A DNA stretch of 64,000 nt from Nostoc sp. FACHB-280. Its GTDB lineage: Bacteria; Cyanobacteriota; Cyanobacteriia; Cyanobacteriales; Nostocaceae. The DNA lies in assembly GCF_014697615.1 (NCBI RefSeq), contig NZ_JACJSD010000031.1:19406-83405 (forward strand), given 5' to 3'. A model generated the notes under the pieces. That model made no database searches, was not told the DNA's origin, and saw only the letters and a list, made by a program, of their open reading frames with translations. Positions 10,253 to 19,085 of the stretch are shown piece after piece. Position numbers and translations under genes: made by a program. Each line of letters begins with the position of its first letter. The first letter of the stretch is position 1.

Positions 10253-10642
10253 CTAGTAGGCAGAACAATTAATAGAAAGAACACCCTGATTGGAAAATGA
10301 GACTCTTACCTTATATTCTGCCGGACAAGTCTCAACTACATTACCAGTTCTAATTTGAATTTCTTCTGAAAGTTCACAGCTATTAAATTGCCCTTTTTCA
10401 TCAAACACAATATAACTTTTAGCTTTACAAGGAAAATTAGATGTTCCAATAGTGGGGCTAGAAACTTGAACATTGATATTCTGAGCAAGTGAACAAGTTG
10501 CCAAAGAATTATTTGGATGATAAACCACGGTACCTGTTTCACATGAAATTGCAGCTTCAGCAGGTGATGAAATACCGAAATTAATAGTTAAGAAACTTGA
10601 CACCAATGCGAATAATACACCTTTTTGATTAGGTGATTTCAT
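10253..10642 (-). CDS. small exported cysteine-containing protein, unknown function
   Basis: The protein has 129 residues and a clear Sec signal peptide: charged MKSPNQK, hydrophobic VLFALVSSFLTINFGI, cleavage near SPAEAA-AISC at about residue 31. The mature part has six Cys (CETG, ATCSL, FPCKA, NSCEL, ETCPAE, INCSA), suggesting disulfide bonds in the periplasm or outside the cell. It appears to hold three similar blocks, each with a Cys about 20 residues after the last (TGTVVYHPNNSLATCSL; KSYIVFDEKGQFNSCEL; AEYKVRVSFSNQGVLSINC), like small repeats. I do not recognise a named family. A structured non-coding stretch with a terminator-like hairpin lies just upstream. Confidence 0.7.
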   Translation of the reverse strand: MKSPNQKGVLFALVSSFLTINFGISSPAEAAISCETGTVVYHPNNSLATCSLAQNINVQVSSPTIGTSNFPCKAKSYIVFDEKGQFNSCELSEEIQIRTGNVVETCPAEYKVRVSFSNQGVLSINCSAY

Positions 10643-11010
10643 ATAGTAGATTTCCCTGATGAATGAAATAAAAAATAGTGCTTAACTTCTGAAAAATTAC
10701 ACATATAAAAGGGCATCTAAAGATTAGATGCCCGTCATGTAGGAAACCCCCAAAAGGGTTGTCCTTACACCTTCCCAACTATCAGCAACATTAGATAATT
10801 TCTAATTAGATAACTAGAAATTATCTAAATCACAAATGTGAATACTGTAATTCTAAGAAATAAAAAATACGAATGCCGACAGTGTAACCACGGAAAAAGT
10901 ACCAAGAAACAAAATGCTATTTTTGAGCAGAAATGCTGATACAGATATATGAAGCAAAATTATCTGTACAAGTTGGGGCTAGGAAGTAGGCGATCGCATT
11001 TTTTGAATAT
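10643..11010. other. intergenic region between two minus-strand genes
   Basis: About 370 bp without a gene. It contains the three-hairpin element at 10704-10828, described separately. The remainder (10829-11010) is AT-rich and shows nothing I can name. Confidence 0.5.
10704..10828 (-). ncRNA. candidate structured RNA or long 5' leader
   Basis: Read on the minus strand, three hairpins follow one another: a 14-bp stem at 10791-10828 (AGATAATTTCTA arms, 10-nt loop), a stem with one bulge at 10741-10765 (AACCC/GGGTT with AGGA/TCCT), and a 10-bp GGGCATCTAA-type stem with a 3-nt loop at 10711-10733 followed by UUUU. The last is shaped like an intrinsic terminator. It lies about 60 nt upstream of the ATG of the exported protein, so it could end a small RNA or act as an attenuator for that gene. 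No known RNA family is recognised. Confidence 0.35.
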
Positions 11011-12324
11011 CTAATTTTCATTTGCCAAGGGCTTATGATTTTGCTCTGGGTAAAATACAATTCCGCAAATTGCTGCTAAAAATAGCCAAAACAGGGTATT
11101 GACGCGAAAATCAAATAAGGTCACATCCACAGTATTGAATAATATCAACTCGCCAAATACCAAAAGATAACTGAAGAACACTAACCTATCTGCTTTAACC
11201 AAAGAATTAGATTGCCGTAAAAATTGTATACCTGCAATTAATATCCCAGCGAGTAAACCGCAGAATAACAGAGTAGCAGGAAATCCGGTTTCCGCAGATA
11301 ACATTAAAAACAAGTTATGCGGATGACCTAAATCAATATTCATCTTGGCTTTGTAAAGTGCGGAGAAACTACGTAAACCCCAACCAGTCCAAGGATGCTG
11401 TTGTGCCAAAGACCAAGCAAATTCCCATTGAGTTTTTCTCATTAAAGCAACTGGTCTATCGGGATACATTTCATCGTTTAACCGCGCCCAAAAGAAAGCC
11501 GGAACCACACGACGGAAAATTTGGGCGATGGGAGAAGGTGCAAAAGCAGCCAATAGAATCGTAGTGATGACTCCAACCACGCTACCAACCAAGATGCGCC
11601 AACCTTGATAAAGTGCGTAAGCTAAACAGGCAATCATCGCGATCGCCCATCCGTTGCGCGAATTAGTTAAAATCAATGCGGCAAAACTGGCAATCAGTAT
11701 TAGCGTCAACAAGCCAATCAGAGATTTTTTTCTTTTTCTGGATTGCCATTGTTCGAGTAATAAAGCTATCCCGACAGTAAAAATAATCGCTAAATAAGCA
11801 GCCAATAAGTTGGCGTGCATAAATAAAGCCGCCATTCGTCCTGGTGGTTCACCTCCCGGTGCAACCGCCCAATCTAAAACAATCCACAAAAACTGTAATT
11901 TTAACGCCCAAGCTAAAAACAACTGTCCAAAGCCAATCACAATCACTGGTACAGCACCAATTACCAAAATCCAGGCTATTTGGCGCAATTGGGCAATTGT
12001 CTGAATCAAGTTACCCCAACCAGCAAAAACTAAAAAGTAAGGTACTAAATTAAATAAACCTAAAAAAGCATCGGCTTTATAAGTGGCAAATCCTGACGTA
12101 ATCAGCAGTAATAATGTCAAAATTGCAAATCCCCGATTGATGGGGCGGCGAATAATTTGGCGGTATTGTTGTAGCCAAGTCAATAAAGATGCCAAAATTA
12201 TCGCCACCACCCCAACAAATGGACTGAGGGGAAAAATCAGTAGCCCAATTTGGAAAGTATTCCAAGCAAATTGGCTTTTCGGGTTGGGATGATCAAAAGC
12301 GAGGTTCAAGCTGGCTCCCAACAT
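11011..12324 (-). CDS. O-antigen ligase / Wzy-like polytopic membrane protein
   Basis: A 437-residue protein with about 10-12 hydrophobic segments and a large periplasmic loop containing WGLRSFSALYKAKMNIDLGHPHNLFLMLSAETGFPATLL. The GHPHNLFL-x-E-G pattern is the hallmark of the Wzy_C/O-antigen-ligase family. It probably joins or polymerises polysaccharide units at the inner membrane; the same family includes the cyanobacterial protein IctB, so the name does not fix the substrate. The start at 12324 lies inside the 3' end of the YaaW-like gene (19-bp overlap), so the two are translationally coupled. Confidence 0.85.
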   Translation of the reverse strand: MLGASLNLAFDHPNPKSQFAWNTFQIGLLIFPLSPFVGVVAIILASLLTWLQQYRQIIRRPINRGFAILTLLLLITSGFATYKADAFLGLFNLVPYFLVFAGWGNLIQTIAQLRQIAWILVIGAVPVIVIGFGQLFLAWALKLQFLWIVLDWAVAPGGEPPGRMAALFMHANLLAAYLAIIFTVGIALLLEQWQSRKRKKSLIGLLTLILIASFAALILTNSRNGWAIAMIACLAYALYQGWRILVGSVVGVITTILLAAFAPSPIAQIFRRVVPAFFWARLNDEMYPDRPVALMRKTQWEFAWSLAQQHPWTGWGLRSFSALYKAKMNIDLGHPHNLFLMLSAETGFPATLLFCGLLAGILIAGIQFLRQSNSLVKADRLVFFSYLLVFGELILFNTVDVTLFDFRVNTLFWLFLAAICGIVFYPEQNHKPLANEN

Positions 12325-13148
12325 TCTGTGCGAGTAAGACGAATTTGGGCTAAAGCAAAAATGGTCGGGATAATGCGACCATAATTAGTAGCGATCGCTC
12401 GCCAACCTAAATCAGCTAAAAACCAAGTCCACATAGCCGGGCCGACAAAAGCAAAGACTGTGCGAACTGCCCCATAACGCGCTGCACTCATGGTCATACC
12501 TCGCTGCGCCATTTGCATAGCTACATAAGTTTCAAACTGGGTTTTGGCTACTGTTGAACCTGTAACCGCCGCTTGTTTAGCGACTTGATAGGTAGCAAAG
12601 TGCAAAGCAAATTGTCGCGCAATTTGTTTGAGGATGAACGGTTGAATAACAGAAGTAACAGCTAAAGCACTACCACCCTTAAACAGCAATCCCAAGGGGT
12701 CACGCTGCAACATTAATGGTAATGGTTCTTTAAGTTCCGTTTTCACCAAATGACGCTGGACTTTAACAGTCAACTTTTGTTTTTCTTTTTCTGGCAGTTT
12801 TTTCCACACTTGCCCCAGCAAATGTAAAAATACCTCTGCTTCTAAATCAACAGTTGTTAAATGATTGGAATAAGGAATTTTTAAATATTTACAAACTTGA
12901 ATTAAGGCTTGGCGGTAAGTTACTTGGTTTGTGCGTCCCCGCAACACTGTTACTCCATCGGCTGCCAAAAACCGGAAACGCTCTTCTAATGAGTCTAACC
13001 AAGCTTGGCGGCTCTGACTTTGAACTTCGATTGGTTCAGGTGTCTGAACATAATCTAGGGGATTGAACTTTCGACTAAACAATATTGCCGTTAAATCTTG
13101 CAATTCATCATCTGTTGCTAGTTCTAAGGCCGCCCTGAGTTCATCCAA
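12306..13148 (-). CDS. YaaW family protein (DUF3944-type N-terminus)
   Basis: A 280-residue protein starting MDELRAALELATDDELQDLTAILF, the short N-terminal motif seen in YaaW/UPF0174 proteins. A helical middle domain has residues VTYRQALIQVCKYLKIPYSN and ends at LLGQVWKKLPEKEKQ. The C-terminal half is Ala-rich and hydrophobic (GSALAVTSVIQPFILKQIA; YGAVRTVFAFVGPAMWTWFLADLGWRAIATNYGRIIPTIFALAQIR, in sections), suggesting membrane association. The molecular function is not established. It overlaps the downstream O-antigen-ligase-like gene by 19 bp, so the two are made together. Confidence 0.75.
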   Translation of the reverse strand: MDELRAALELATDDELQDLTAILFSRKFNPLDYVQTPEPIEVQSQSRQAWLDSLEERFRFLAADGVTVLRGRTNQVTYRQALIQVCKYLKIPYSNHLTTVDLEAEVFLHLLGQVWKKLPEKEKQKLTVKVQRHLVKTELKEPLPLMLQRDPLGLLFKGGSALAVTSVIQPFILKQIARQFALHFATYQVAKQAAVTGSTVAKTQFETYVAMQMAQRGMTMSAARYGAVRTVFAFVGPAMWTWFLADLGWRAIATNYGRIIPTIFALAQIRLTRTECWEPA

Positions 13149-13415
13149 TGTTCCTTTCCTCCCTTCCGTGCAGCTTGTCTGTACTTTATTCTACTATTAG
13201 CTTTTGGCGGTCTTTAGTAGTCTTTTTATCCTCGCCATCTGTATTTTGTCATTGAATCAAGAATTTAGAAGCCAGAATTCAGTATTCAGAACAAAAATGA
13301 AAATAAGTCAGAATCCTCTACGGGAAGGTTCCCATAACACCTCTACATTCTGAGTTCTGACTCCTGAATTCTGTTTAATAATAACCAAAGACTTAAAACA
13401 AAGGACTATTAACTA

Positions 13416-14441
13416 ATGATAGACGTTGCTGTAATTGGTGCTGGTATGGCGGGGTTAGTTTGCGCCCAACAATTAAAGCAAGCGGTATATTCAGTATTAG
13501 TTGTGGAGAAATCCCGTGGTTTGGGGGGAAGAATGGCGACACGTCGCTTGTATGATACTTGGGCAGATCATGGCACTTGTTATCTCAAACCCAAGGGTGA
13601 GTTTTTCCAAGAGTTTATTGATTTATTGTGCGATCGCCAAATTATCACAGTTTGGAATCGTGACGAACTCCCACCACGTTATATTGCACCTGCGGGGATG
13701 AGTGCGATCGCTAAATTTCTCGCCCCAGGTTTGGATATATTACTCAATCAACGGGTAATCGCCATTCACCCAACCCCTGAAAATACTTGGCGGCTAACTC
13801 TAGAATCTAGCAATGAAGAAATTACAGCCAAGGCGGTTGTAGTGGCGGTTCCTGCACCTCAAGCTGTGATGTTGTTAGAACCCTTGGGTGAAAACTTATT
13901 AGGAACGGACTTTTTAACTAACCTGCGTTCGGTGGAATTTGCGCCTTGTCTTAGTGCGATCGCAGGCTACCCCAATTCCGCACCCCTACCAGATTGGCAA
14001 GCCCAAAGTTTTGCAGATGATTCTGTGTTGGGCTGGATTGGTTTAGATAGTAGCAAGCGCCCCCAACCAAAACAACCTGTATTTGTCGTCCAAAGTAGTG
14101 GAAATTTTGCCCAACTACATCTAGAGTCATCTGATTTACAACCTGTCGGGCAGAAAATGTTGCACCACGCCGCCCAAACTCTCTCACTACCTTGGCTAGA
14201 GACACCCGAATGGATGCAAGTACACCGTTGGCGTTATGCCTTTCCTAGCCATCCTTGGACAGAAAGCATTTTATCTGCCAGTGCTTCCTTACCTTTGGTT
14301 TGCTGTGGTGATTGGTGCGGCGGTAATCTCGTGGAAGGTGCGATGCTTTCTGGACTGGCTGCTGCCTTTGCAATTAATCATCATCTCAACCAAGTCACTC
14401 TCGCTAATGTGAACTTTTTCAAAAATCTTACCTTTTCATAA
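13416..14441 (+). CDS. FAD-dependent oxidoreductase, renalase-like
   Basis: A 341-residue flavoprotein. The N-terminal dinucleotide-binding motif is VIGAGMAGLVCAQQL, followed by VVEKSRGLGGRMATRR (the ribose-binding acid and the GG motif of the amine-oxidase superfamily). A second FAD contact is visible near the C-terminus, LVCCGDWCGGNLVEGAMLSG. The size and RGLGGRMATRR motif fit the renalase-like subgroup (NAD(P)/FAD-dependent oxidoreductase). The substrate is unknown. AAAGGA lies about 11 nt ahead of the ATG. Single gene with its own upstream spacer. Confidence 0.88.
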   Translation: MIDVAVIGAGMAGLVCAQQLKQAVYSVLVVEKSRGLGGRMATRRLYDTWADHGTCYLKPKGEFFQEFIDLLCDRQIITVWNRDELPPRYIAPAGMSAIAKFLAPGLDILLNQRVIAIHPTPENTWRLTLESSNEEITAKAVVVAVPAPQAVMLLEPLGENLLGTDFLTNLRSVEFAPCLSAIAGYPNSAPLPDWQAQSFADDSVLGWIGLDSSKRPQPKQPVFVVQSSGNFAQLHLESSDLQPVGQKMLHHAAQTLSLPWLETPEWMQVHRWRYAFPSHPWTESILSASASLPLVCCGDWCGGNLVEGAMLSGLAAAFAINHHLNQVTLANVNFFKNLTFS

Positions 14442-14969
14442 CATCTATCGTTAGACTGGTTGCTTTGTGTTGGCATATCTTTTTTCTCAAGATTTGCTAC
14501 AGTCTTACCTCAAAAATTTGTTATCTAGAATACATAGAGCAATCTAAAAAATAATTTAGAAATAATAGGTAATAAATCAATAAGTAATGTAAATTACTTA
14601 GCAAGTTTTACTTACCTCAATATTTCATTCTCCAGAATGTTGTTAATAAAAAATTAAAATTGATCCCCTAATATTTATGCTGCGTTTTGTGTAGATTTTC
14701 GCCAAAAAGGTAGAAATTTGAAATAATTGGGATTGTGGATCTACAGCTTTGTTAATGTCATAGTTGGTTGAAGTTTATAGACAAAACTCAGAGTTAACTA
14801 GTATAAAATTTAACTTAAAAACCCATAATCAAAAGTCTGATTTTGTACTGAAATCAAAGTTAAATTGAATGTATAAAAACCATTTCCGTGAAGCGGTTTT
14901 GGCAGATTAGTAACACTCAGTGAGTCTTTAAAACAAAACTCAACCGTATTTCAATGGAGATAAAACCTT
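14442..14969. other. AT-rich intergenic region
   Basis: About 530 bp, very AT-rich, with several short A/T inverted repeats (for example CCATTTCCGTGAAGCGGTTTTGG near 14879-14901, shown here only as position) but no ORF or RNA element I can support. Probably contains the promoter of the ComFB-like gene. Confidence 0.4.
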
Positions 14970-15347
14970 ATGAGAACAGTAGTCAATTTAACCAGAGAAT
15001 CGTTAGTCAGCGAAATCAAAAGTGTTTTAGATACTTATGCTTACTATCCTTATCAAGAAACCTTTGCGATTCCTGAATTACGTCAAGAATTAATTGATTT
15101 TGTCATCAGCCGCATTCCCTGTTTTTATAACGAAGAGTTTGACAGAGAATTTCCCCTACAAAACATCATCAAAGATGCTCCTATAGAGCAGAAATTTCCC
15201 CGGAGTCCATTAGAACAGAAGTTACATTTACAAAACTTGATTCATCAGGGCATTTTTGCCATCATGCAAGATAAATCAGCTTGGATTAACAATCATCTAT
15301 GTAGCACTGTTGAGCCTGGTTGTGAACCTTCTCAATGGTTCGGTTAA
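14970..15347 (+). CDS. ComFB-like small protein, tentative
   Basis: A 125-residue soluble protein. Its middle, YPYQETFAIPELRQELIDFV followed by ISRIPCFY, resembles the ComFB region in cyanobacteria (YP...DV-TYALNRLPP-Y). The following LEQKLHLQNLIHQGIFAIMQD resembles the C-terminal helix with RQGL-A-QRD. Cyanobacterial ComFB proteins have been described as c-di-GMP receptors, but the two-Cys region of the Bacillus protein is absent here, so function should not be assumed. GGAGA lies about 9 nt before the ATG. No operon partner. Confidence 0.45.
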   Translation: MRTVVNLTRESLVSEIKSVLDTYAYYPYQETFAIPELRQELIDFVISRIPCFYNEEFDREFPLQNIIKDAPIEQKFPRSPLEQKLHLQNLIHQGIFAIMQDKSAWINNHLCSTVEPGCEPSQWFG

Positions 15348-15639
15348 TTAAATAAAAGTTTTACATCTTGTCTTTACAGCAACTACCAATTATCTACAAC
15401 TGGTGAAAACTAGAAGTGAGCAGTGACAACAACTCCCCACTTTTAGTAAGTCTTAAGTACGGTGTGTTGATGATTTCAGCCTGACGCATCATACTTAAGA
15501 TTTACTTTATCAATGGTATCTAAATTTCAGATTTATCTGCGTCCATCTGCGGTTAATTTTTTCTTGCTATACTCACCTATGTAGAAAGCACTATAAGCTA
15601 GATTTATCAAGGTTGAGGTGCAACTAATAAAGTTAACGA

Positions 15640-16536
15640 ATGAAAACTATCAGCACACTGTTTAACGCAGAACGTAACCAACTACAGATAGAGATTGATC
15701 AGATAGCTAGTGTTGAACAAGTAGTTAAACTAGTTCAAAATCGACTCGATAATTTAGAAAGAACTTATATTAGTGAACTCAATTTAACTCAAGTCCGTTT
15801 AGCATCATTTTTCTTGGAGATGCTGCGACAGTCAGTCGGTAATTTGACTGTGGTTAATCAGTCTTCAGTTGTACCACCAGAACAACAGCCAATTAGTAAT
15901 TTAACTACAAAAGTTTCCCCTAAAAGATTAATTCTAAAACTGCTAAAGGTACTTATTTATATTGGCATTTTAGGTTCTTTATTTTCGTTAACTAAAATTA
16001 ACTTCAATGCTTGGATGGGTATCTTACTAACTTCGCTGCTTCTTGGTTTAGAAGTTGTGTTGCAACTGGATAAAAGTAATGTTACCTCCACAGAATTGTT
16101 AGAGATACCCAAACCTGTGCTGCGAGTGGATAGCAAACTGCTTTTAGATAACTTAGCTGATGCGCTGAATACTATTGATATAGCAGTGTCTAGGTTTGCC
16201 GAAGGAAACAAATTAGAAGACGATCGCACCTTAGAAGAATTACCAGAGTTACTGAACTTTCTCCAAAGGCTTATGGGTGCGTCATTTCTTGAACAACCGC
16301 AGATGGCGATCGCTTTAACAAAACTCCTCCCGCAAATTCTCATGTCTCAAGGAATTCGCGCTCAAATTTACCAACAGCAAGCACCGCAAAATGAGCGAGA
16401 ATATTTTGACTTTGAACCGAGTATTGACCCAAATACCAAAGATTACGTTACCATTACACCTGCCTTATTAAAAGGCGATCGCTTACTCCGGCGCGGTCGA
16501 GTGATTGAGCCAGCGTACTCTGAGGCTAGGGATTAG
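15640..16536 (+). CDS. membrane-anchored GrpE-like protein, partner of the Hsp70-like gene
   Basis: A 298-residue protein. An N-terminal helical part (1-75) is followed by two membrane segments (about 98-118 and 122-143) and a C-terminal cytosolic domain. The last ~60 residues look like the beta domain of the nucleotide exchange factor GrpE: a Gly-containing helix (LPQILMSQGI), FDFEPSIDPNTKDYVTI, then LLKGDRLLRRGRVIEP, which mirrors GY-L-dRvLRpa-V in GrpE. It is followed by an Hsp70-like ATPase on the same strand, which strengthens the reading. The long GrpE dimer coil is replaced by the membrane region. Not the housekeeping GrpE. The GrpE assignment is by eye and should be tested by profile search. 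Confidence 0.55.
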   Translation: MKTISTLFNAERNQLQIEIDQIASVEQVVKLVQNRLDNLERTYISELNLTQVRLASFFLEMLRQSVGNLTVVNQSSVVPPEQQPISNLTTKVSPKRLILKLLKVLIYIGILGSLFSLTKINFNAWMGILLTSLLLGLEVVLQLDKSNVTSTELLEIPKPVLRVDSKLLLDNLADALNTIDIAVSRFAEGNKLEDDRTLEELPELLNFLQRLMGASFLEQPQMAIALTKLLPQILMSQGIRAQIYQQQAPQNEREYFDFEPSIDPNTKDYVTITPALLKGDRLLRRGRVIEPAYSEARD

Positions 16537-16550
16537 AGGGATGTATAACA

Positions 16551-16671
16551 CAGGACTTTATGCAGAAATATGAAAAAACGAACCGCAAAGGACACATAGA
16601 CGCGATAGCGGCTTCCCGCAGGGTAGGACACGAAGTTAAGAGAATTTTAGAGGGTTCTTGCGTAAGTCCTG
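16551..16671. mobile_element. MITE-like element with AGGACTTA-type terminal repeats
   Basis: A 121-bp stretch bounded by CAGGACTTTATGCA (16551-16564) and TGCGTAAGTCCTG (16659-16671), imperfect inverted copies. Inside are a CGAACCGCAAAGGACACATA repeat and a GCGGCTTCCCGCAGGGTAGG string, both of dispersed types. There is no coding capacity. A second element with the same ends lies at about 53493-53637. It occupies most of the space between the GrpE-like and Hsp70-like genes. Confidence 0.6.
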
Positions 16672-16735
16672 AGATGCTTAAATCTGTAAACTGTAACCTG
16701 CTTCACCTCATTTAGAGGAAAGTTGCTGTAAAAGT

Positions 16736-18658
16736 ATGAAAATTTCAGAAACAATTGGTTTTGATTTGGGACATGGTGAGACAGCCGTAGCTAAAGCGAT
16801 AGTTGAAAGTATCGAACCACCCCAAATGTTGGAAATTAATAATAAGAAAAATCAAATTACTGCTTTAGGTTGGCATCCCAAACTTGGCTATTTGGTAGGG
16901 GAACAAGCCTTAATTCAAGCTGGCGTAACTCAACTGACAATTTCATTCAAGCAAAAACCCAACCACGATGCCAATTACAGAAAAACAATCTCAACTTTTC
17001 TGGCGACTTACTATGACAAACTGCAAGAAAGCAAACAAATAGAAGGAGGTGAAAGTAGTTATTTTTACATTGGTTGTCCTTCAGGATGGTCAATGAGCGA
17101 TCGCCAAGCATACCAAAAACTACTTCAAGAAGCTGGTATTTCCCACCTCAACGTTATCCCCGAATCTCGCGCAGCTTTCATGCAAGCCAAAGAAGGCGGA
17201 AAGCTGGAGTATGAGAAACTCCTCGCATCGGTGCTAATTGTTGATATTGGCTCTTCCACTACAGATTTTACCTTGGTAAAAAGCTTACATGAAATTCCGT
17301 TAGATTTCGGAAGTAATGCTTTAGGCGCATCCTTAATTGATAAAGCGATTTTTGCCCGTACACTCGCCAAACACGACCAAAAAACATTACTCGAAAAAGT
17401 ATTTCAAGAATATCCCCATCATCAAGCCCGTTGTGAATTAGCTTGTCGCAAAGCCAAAGAAGATTATTTTTCTAATGAACAGTTATATAATGACCCCCAA
17501 TCTTTTGCTCGTGGTTTTGAATCTATCAACGAACAGATTTATTTTATTCCCCAAGTCAACAAAGTGATGATGGAGGAAATTCTGCATCAACCTTTAGCCG
17601 AACTGGGGAATAAAAGTTGGGTTCAAGCATTTCATGATGCTGTCAGCGAAGCCAAAGCCAAATTAGAACAACTTGATACAGTCCCCAAACTAGTGCTGAT
17701 GACTGGTGGTGCATCCCGAATGAAATTTACCCACCAAATTTGTCAGCAAATGTTTCCCGAACCAGCAACTCAACTCCGCCCCGATCCTGAACCGGAACGC
17801 TGCATTGCACTCGGTTTAGCGCGAGTCGGAAGATGGGATTTACGGGCGACGGCTTTTCAACAAGAAGTGAATCAACTTTTAGATTCCCAAAAGCTCAAAG
17901 AATTGATTGCTAGACATATCCCAGAGTTAATTGAATTGTTAACTCAACCATTAGCCGATAATTTGATTGAACAAGCCGTGAAACCAGGAGTAAAAGACTG
18001 GCAAACAAACAAAATCCGCACTCTAGCAGATTTAGAAACATATATGAAAAATCGGGCAGAAGAATGGTTAAAAAGTAATATTGCCCAGCAAATAATTAAC
18101 AATCAATGTATTCGTTGGTTTAACAACAAAATTCAACCAGACTTAGCCGCAGTTACAGATCCCATCTGTCGCAGGTTTCACATACCCAGAAGTAGTTTAA
18201 GGTTTGAAGATAGCATTGAACCAGCTTTTGTTAATCCAGAATTACGAATTGGCGATGCGATTTTAGCTGACACAGTTGCATTTATCGTCAATGTCGTCAT
18301 TGGTGGCGGTACTGTAGCGAGTCTGATTACCCTCATTCTCACAGGACACTTGACTTGGCCGATCGCATTAGTATATGGTGCTTCAGTCATGGCAGCAGGT
18401 ATGGAACTGAATCGTAAAACTGTCCAAGAAACAATCAAGAAAAATTTTGATATCCCCAGTTGGATTCGTCCTAATTTGATGAACGATCAGAAAATTGCAG
18501 ATATGTGCATTCAAATAAAACCAGAATTAGAAAATGTCTTTCGAGAACAATTAACTAATAATCAAGTAGCTTTTGAACAACTCACCCAAAAAGTTGAACA
18601 AGGGCTGCAAAAAGCACTGGCAACGAAAGTTCAAGAGGCGATTATTTTAATTCAATAA
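16736..18658 (+). CDS. Hsp70-like (DnaK-type) ATPase with C-terminal membrane region
   Basis: A 640-residue protein with the actin/Hsp70 ATPase fold: phosphate-1 motif IGFDLGHGETA (near residue 8), phosphate-2 motif VLIVDIGSSTTDFTLV (166-181) and adenosine motif LMTGGASRM (321-329). It does not continue into the beta-sandwich substrate domain and helical lid of DnaK. Instead the C-terminal half is helical, with two hydrophobic stretches (about 514-560, including IGGGTVASLITLILTG) and a final helical tail. The protein is therefore probably membrane-tethered, like its GrpE-like neighbour. Known Hsp70-like proteins of this type are cyanobacteria-enriched and of unknown substrate. An AGAGGAA lies unusually far (16 nt) from the ATG. 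Confidence 0.7.
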   Translation: MKISETIGFDLGHGETAVAKAIVESIEPPQMLEINNKKNQITALGWHPKLGYLVGEQALIQAGVTQLTISFKQKPNHDANYRKTISTFLATYYDKLQESKQIEGGESSYFYIGCPSGWSMSDRQAYQKLLQEAGISHLNVIPESRAAFMQAKEGGKLEYEKLLASVLIVDIGSSTTDFTLVKSLHEIPLDFGSNALGASLIDKAIFARTLAKHDQKTLLEKVFQEYPHHQARCELACRKAKEDYFSNEQLYNDPQSFARGFESINEQIYFIPQVNKVMMEEILHQPLAELGNKSWVQAFHDAVSEAKAKLEQLDTVPKLVLMTGGASRMKFTHQICQQMFPEPATQLRPDPEPERCIALGLARVGRWDLRATAFQQEVNQLLDSQKLKELIARHIPELIELLTQPLADNLIEQAVKPGVKDWQTNKIRTLADLETYMKNRAEEWLKSNIAQQIINNQCIRWFNNKIQPDLAAVTDPICRRFHIPRSSLRFEDSIEPAFVNPELRIGDAILADTVAFIVNVVIGGGTVASLITLILTGHLTWPIALVYGASVMAAGMELNRKTVQETIKKNFDIPSWIRPNLMNDQKIADMCIQIKPELENVFREQLTNNQVAFEQLTQKVEQGLQKALATKVQEAIILIQ

Positions 18659-19085
18659 TAAAGTAAAAATACGAGATGAATTTGTTTCACGCAGAGGCGC
18701 GGAGGCGCGGAGGGGAGGAGTTTAATATTTAAGTAATACTAATTCTGTATGAAGATGCACAGAATCTTAAGAAACGAACCGCCAAGAGCGCCAAGAACGC
18801 CAAGGATTTAGAGTTTCATGGAGTGCAGCTTCACTATCTGCGTTTATCTGCGTGCATCTGCGGTTAATTTTATTGCATTTTTTTAAGTAGGGCGTGCTGA
18901 TTGATAGTCCAGCAATCAAATTGTATTACTATAGCGGTAGTCAGATATGTTAGGACAATTTGAAAACTTGAACACCAGGAATAGTAAGACTTATCCTCCT
19001 GCCTGGTTGGTGAGCGAAGTCGAACCACTGCCTCCTGCCTTCTGCTAAATATCAAAGACTAGAATCTCTGTTATCAAAAGCATCT
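18659..19085. other. repeat-rich intergenic region
   Basis: Contains CACGCAGAGGCGCGGAGGCG (about 18690), a CGAACCGCCAAGAGCGCCAA-type repeat (about 18775), a GCGTTTATCTGCGTGCATCT string (about 18839), and one copy of the GGTTGGTGAGCGAAGTCGAA palindrome family (about 19008-19041). No gene seen. The topA promoter should lie at the right end. Confidence 0.55.
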
